The notes under the pieces are model-generated. The model worked only from the letters and a program-made list of their open reading frames with translations, ran no database searches and was not told where the DNA came from. Positions 5,939 to 8,395 of a DNA stretch of 8,395 bases are shown here, piece after piece (position 1 is the first letter of the stretch; the number at the start of each line of letters is the position of its first letter). This stretch comes from Thermoplasmata archaeon. GTDB taxonomy: Archaea; Thermoplasmatota; Thermoplasmata; Thermoplasmatales; Thermoplasmataceae. Location: positions 1 through 8,395 of the forward strand of contig JAJYVJ010000070.1 in assembly GCA_021792045.1 (NCBI GenBank). Reading direction: 5' to 3'. A program made the position numbers and the translations under genes.

Positions 5939-6841
5939 CTATATTATATAGCCAATAATCAAACCCGTCACAGGCGAAATTACCCATGTCAGAACAACTA
6001 TGAGGTATGGTTTAAGAAAAAGTGCTTTGTATCTGTATGAAAGGCCAGCCCCAAAGACGCTTGACGTAAGCGCCTGAGTGCTCGAAAGCGGAAGGGAGAA
6101 AAGTGTTGCAGCTTCAACCATTATTGAAGAAACCGCGAGAGATGTCAGGGCATTGAAATATCTCATTGAATACATATCCTCGCCAACCCTTTTTAAAACT
6201 CCCTTGCTCAGGAAAAGTGAGCCCAGTATTATTCCTGATATTACTGCAATTTCTGTATATAGGGTAAAACCTGCGAATGCAGCCATGAGCCCTATCGTAT
6301 TACTGCCGATCGTATAGGCGGTGAAGAAAGAGATGACAAGCAGAAGAAGCTTCAGGACAAGTGTCATGTTCCATGTTTTGTCAAGATGTACTTTGCCCAC
6401 GTATCTGTTTACAGCGAATGACCCCGCTATAGCGAGCATAGGGGATATCACCCATATCAGAACCAGGAAGTAAACGTATCCAAAATTTAGGTTCAGGCCG
6501 AGTCTCAGTGATATACCTATAGCGGTTCCAACAAGTGCCATGGAAAGTGAAAGTGGAGATTTCAGTATCTGTGCAATTATGAAAATTGCTATTACAACAA
6601 GGAGCAGGAGAACAACGTAATATTCTGGAGCTGGGAAAAGGCTGTGAGCAGCTCCCTCCATGGATCTGCCCTGCAATGCAAAGCCTGTTATGAAGCCGAT
6701 CATACCTATCATGGTTCCACCGATTCGGCTGATAATCCTTGAGCCGATAAGTGTCCCAACGGCTGCAGACAGGTTATTTCCTGATACAAATAGAGAAAGC
6801 AGGAAGATCAGTATGATCTCTAAAAAAGTTAGAAGATGCAT
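5939..6841 (-). CDS. PiT-family (PF01384-type) transporter, divergent signature
   Basis: A 300-residue polytopic membrane protein built on the two-fold repeat of the inorganic phosphate transporter (PiT/Pho-4) family. Half 1 has SGNNLSAAVGTLIGSR (20-35) and SPLSLSMALVGTAIG (95-109). Half 2 has AYTIGSNTIGLMAAFAG (175-191) and LPLSSTQALTSSVFGAGL (250-267). These sit where PiT proteins carry GANDVANAxGT and PVSTTHAIVGAIxG. It is shorter than most PiT proteins and lacks a long cytoplasmic loop. Notably, the Asp of the signature is Asn in half 1 and Thr in half 2, the second Asn is Ala and Leu, and the His of the STTH motif is Met and Gln. The start codon follows the stop of the upstream DUF47 gene directly (TGA-ATG), so the two form an operon. 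Phosphate is the default substrate by family and neighbour, but the changed residues leave the substrate and coupling ion open. Confidence 0.85.
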   Translation of the reverse strand: MHLLTFLEIILIFLLSLFVSGNNLSAAVGTLIGSRIISRIGGTMIGMIGFITGFALQGRSMEGAAHSLFPAPEYYVVLLLLVVIAIFIIAQILKSPLSLSMALVGTAIGISLRLGLNLNFGYVYFLVLIWVISPMLAIAGSFAVNRYVGKVHLDKTWNMTLVLKLLLLVISFFTAYTIGSNTIGLMAAFAGFTLYTEIAVISGIILGSLFLSKGVLKRVGEDMYSMRYFNALTSLAVSSIMVEAATLFSLPLSSTQALTSSVFGAGLSYRYKALFLKPYLIVVLTWVISPVTGLIIGYII

Positions 6842-7525
6842 TCAGCGGTTCACTGAATTAGAAACAGTAATTACGTAATCAGATGCGTCTTCACAATCGT
6901 CGAGGAGATCATCGATCCTGTGCACCATATTCAATATGTGCGTAAAGACAAGATAGTGAAGATTTTTCGCATCTGTATATACCCGGTCTATTATGTCATC
7001 CTTAATATCGTCAACGCTCTCCTCGAAGCGTTCGATTTTTACCCTGTTCTGGTTAAGTTCCTCTAAACCATTTGCCTGCAGCATCTGCTTCAGGTTACCA
7101 AGAGCCTGACTGTTGATATCAAGCATCTTTATGAACCTGGGGTAGACCTCGGTTATTACATAATTTGAATATTCTTCTGCAGATTTTAGGAAATGGGACA
7201 TTCTTATTATTTCCCTTGAAATGTAAAGAGATCTATCAAGAATGTCATCGCATGTTTCAACGAGATTCAGCAGATGACCCAGAAGAGTCGAATTGACGGC
7301 ACCCTGCGTTATCTCTGATTTGAGTGCTAGTGTGAGATCATCACCTTTCTTTTCAATTGATCGAACCTCAGATATCAGACCCGTCTGATCCATCTGCATT
7401 GAAGATAACTGTTTTTTGAGAATATCGGTTGCTTTCTGACCCAGGTCTGTGTATACAATAAGATCCTGGAGGGCCTGCCTCTCTCCTAGTACAAGCAACC
7501 TTCGCAGGAATCCCTTGTTGGGCAT
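6842..7525 (-). CDS. DUF47 / PhoU-like putative phosphate transport regulator
   Basis: A 227-residue, all-helical cytoplasmic protein of the DUF47 family (UPF0111, distant PhoU relatives), close to the family's usual length of about 210-230. The helices carry the E/D-x3-D pattern that binds metal in PhoU proteins: EKKGDD (58-63), ETCDDILDRS (90-99), ERFEESVDDIKDD (165-177) and RIDDLLDDCEDASD (203-216). DUF47 genes very often sit beside PiT transporter genes, as here: its TGA stop is followed at once by the transporter ATG. By family it probably controls or associates with that transporter. The start is supported by the family-like N terminus (MPNKGFLRRLLVLG) and a GAGG-like sequence a few bases upstream. 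Its start codon lies inside one arm of an inverted repeat shared with the marC upstream region. Confidence 0.88.
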   Translation of the reverse strand: MPNKGFLRRLLVLGERQALQDLIVYTDLGQKATDILKKQLSSMQMDQTGLISEVRSIEKKGDDLTLALKSEITQGAVNSTLLGHLLNLVETCDDILDRSLYISREIIRMSHFLKSAEEYSNYVITEVYPRFIKMLDINSQALGNLKQMLQANGLEELNQNRVKIERFEESVDDIKDDIIDRVYTDAKNLHYLVFTHILNMVHRIDDLLDDCEDASDYVITVSNSVNR

Positions 7526-7598
7526 GCCGCCTCATTCATTTTGACTATTTATCATTTATTTATGTGGCTTTGGATACAATTCTTGCATGCCCAAAAAG
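7514..7598. repeat. 14-bp inverted repeat in the DUF47-marC divergent region
   Basis: The arm at 7585-7598 reads GCATGCCCAAAAAG on the plus strand. The arm at 7514-7527 reads GCATGCCCAACAAG on the minus strand. They match at 13 of 14 positions, with 57 bases between them. Each arm contains the 6-bp palindrome GCATGC. One arm covers the start codon of the DUF47 gene; the other lies about 30-43 bases before the marC start. The symmetric placement fits paired operator sites, but duplicated start-site sequence or chance are alternatives. Confidence 0.55.
7545..7564 (-). promoter_or_regulatory. Putative TATA region of the DUF47-pit operon
   Basis: On the minus strand, the AT-rich stretch CATAAATAAATGATAAATAG includes two TATA-like cores about 20-38 bases before the ATG at 7525. 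It would give a leader of at most about 10-15 bases, in keeping with short archaeal leaders. The plus-strand marC gene has only a weak candidate (AAGATTAATTC, about 7596-7606), roughly 25 bases before its GTG. Confidence 0.4.
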
Positions 7599-7627
7599 AT
7601 TAATTCTGACCTGTATGTTACTGAGAT

Positions 7628-8260
7628 GTGGTTGATTTCCTCTTCCTTGTAACGGTATACGTTGCAGTTTTTTCGGTTCTTAACCCGATTGGTGCTATAC
7701 CTACCCTAATATCCCTGACGAGCAATTACACCCCGGAAGAAAGAAGGAAGGTAATAGAGAGAAGCATAACTGTTGCTGGTGGCGTTATCATAGGATTCAT
7801 GTTCATAGGAGTCTATATATTTGACGTGCTTGGCATAAGCATATCTGATTTCGAGTTAGCGGGAGGGGTGCTTTTATTCAAGGTGGCATTTGACATGCTC
7901 CAGGGCAAGACGTCAAACACCAAGCTGACCGCCGACGAGGAGAAGGAGTCAATGAGCAAGGATGAAATAGGGGTGGTTCCACTTGGGATGCCTCTTCTCG
8001 CAGGCCCTGGAACGATAACAACGACAATGATTTACTTCAACCTTAGAAGTACCGGGCTGGAAGACAAGATAATGGTCTTTGCCGCTGTTATACTGGTAAT
8101 AATATCTGCATTCATAGTCCTGAGATCCTCCACGCTTCTCTTCAAGAGGCTTGGCAGGACGGGTTCAATGATAATATCAAGAGTAATGGGTCTGCTGCTG
8201 GCCGCAATCGGGGTAGAATTCATGGCAAATGGGATTATCAGCATCATTCATACCATTTGA
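7628..8260 (+). CDS. marC: MarC-family integral membrane protein
   Basis: A 210-residue protein of the MarC family (UPF0056), within the family's usual length of about 200-220. It has about six membrane segments in two groups of three (near 3-30, 46-65, 72-92, 113-136, 148-166 and 180-208). Family marks are NPIGAIPTLISLT (19-31), ELAGGVLLFKVAFDML (76-91), VPLGMPLLAGPGTITT (117-132) and RVMGLLLAAIGVEFMANGI (185-203). A charged cytoplasmic loop lies at about 93-113. The GTG start is chosen because an in-frame TGA lies two codons before it (7622-7624) and the N terminus has normal family length. There is no clear Shine-Dalgarno sequence. MarC was once thought to act in multiple antibiotic resistance, but that link was not upheld, and the role of the family is unknown. 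It is transcribed away from the DUF47-pit operon and could share control with it. Confidence 0.88.
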   Translation: MVDFLFLVTVYVAVFSVLNPIGAIPTLISLTSNYTPEERRKVIERSITVAGGVIIGFMFIGVYIFDVLGISISDFELAGGVLLFKVAFDMLQGKTSNTKLTADEEKESMSKDEIGVVPLGMPLLAGPGTITTTMIYFNLRSTGLEDKIMVFAAVILVIISAFIVLRSSTLLFKRLGRTGSMIISRVMGLLLAAIGVEFMANGIISIIHTI

Positions 8261-8272
8261 GGATGCGTTAAA

Positions 8273-8395
8273 CTACAAGAATTTCAATATTCTTTTGCAG
8301 TCTGCGGCAGATAACTGCCCTTCAGCGGTTCTCCTGTCCCCATACGAAGCATATACTATATCTGACACTGAAAACGCTGCAATTATTCTCATGAA
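8273..8395 (-). CDS. Possible C-terminal end of an unrecognised minus-strand gene
   Basis: From the window edge, a minus-strand frame runs about 40 codons to a TAG at 8273-8275. It includes MRIIAAFSVSDIVYASYGD, then RRTAEGQLSAADCKRILKFL. All four Arg codons are AGA or AGG and three of four Ile codons are ATA, the habit of the other genes here, and the segment reads as a plausible soluble protein end. Its stop lies 12 bases from the marC stop, a typical convergent arrangement. I do not recognise the family. A plus-strand frame over the same bases is also open to the edge, so the strand is favoured but not proven. Confidence 0.4.
   Translation of the reverse strand, partial: FMRIIAAFSVSDIVYASYGDRRTAEGQLSAADCKRILKFL

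Noticed and set aside
6078..6878. Plus-strand frames opposite the PiT gene
   Set aside because: The minus-strand PiT frame has clear family motifs and membrane segments; the opposite frames have none.
1..8395. CRISPR array, tRNA, rRNA, intact insertion sequence or phage genes
   Set aside because: No regularly spaced direct repeats, no TψC-like GTTCRANNC context with a cloverleaf, and no intact transposase or phage protein were seen on reading both strands.

Overview
The window looks like part of the chromosome of an acidophilic archaeon of the Thermoplasmatales type (Thermoplasma, Ferroplasma, Cuniculiplasma and relatives). The grounds are: a giant surface protein that ends in repeats of the form (T/S)F-x-E-x-G-(L/K)-P-x-G-x-x-W, a module I associate with exported proteins of that order; Arg codons mostly AGA/AGG and Ile often ATA; AT-rich TATA-like boxes; and gene starts with little or no Shine-Dalgarno sequence. 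The exact organism cannot be named from this sequence.

Layout. Bases 1-287 are the 3' part of a VapC-like PIN-domain toxin gene cut by the window edge. Bases 288-853 hold no intact gene, but about 321-655 are the decayed C-terminal part of an IS256-family (Mutator-like) transposase with a frameshift, an internal deletion and probably a Trp-to-stop change. On the minus strand, 854-4582 encode a 1242-residue exported and membrane-anchored NosD-like right-handed beta-helix protein carrying five Trp-centred C-terminal repeats. A 293-bp promoter-bearing gap follows. Then come an HPP-family membrane protein (4876-5523, +) and, with no intervening base, a small unrecognised protein (5524-5898, +). 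A 40-bp convergent gap with two short inverted repeats separates these from a minus-strand operon: a DUF47/PhoU-like protein (6842-7525) followed directly by a divergent PiT-family transporter (5939-6841). A 102-bp divergent intergenic region, carrying a 14-bp inverted repeat with one mismatch, separates this operon from a MarC-family membrane protein (7628-8260, +). The right edge probably holds the end of another minus-strand gene (8273-8395).

How the genes fit together. The DUF47-pit pair is the classic arrangement of a PhoU-like regulator with a low-affinity phosphate transporter. Here, however, the transporter has lost both Asp residues of the PiT signature repeats, so its substrate or coupling ion may differ. 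The HPP gene and its zero-gap partner form a second small transport-type operon. HPP proteins have been linked to nitrite transport in photosynthetic organisms, but nothing in this window fixes the substrate. The large beta-helix protein is probably displayed on the cell surface. The left edge (toxin fragment plus dead transposon) is the accessory part of the window.

The observations most worth checking are the cysteine spacing and the A-B-A-B repeat architecture of the giant surface protein, the altered PiT signature, the unrecorded transposase relic, and the inverted repeat between the DUF47 and marC starts. I found no CRISPR array, tRNA, rRNA or intact mobile element.
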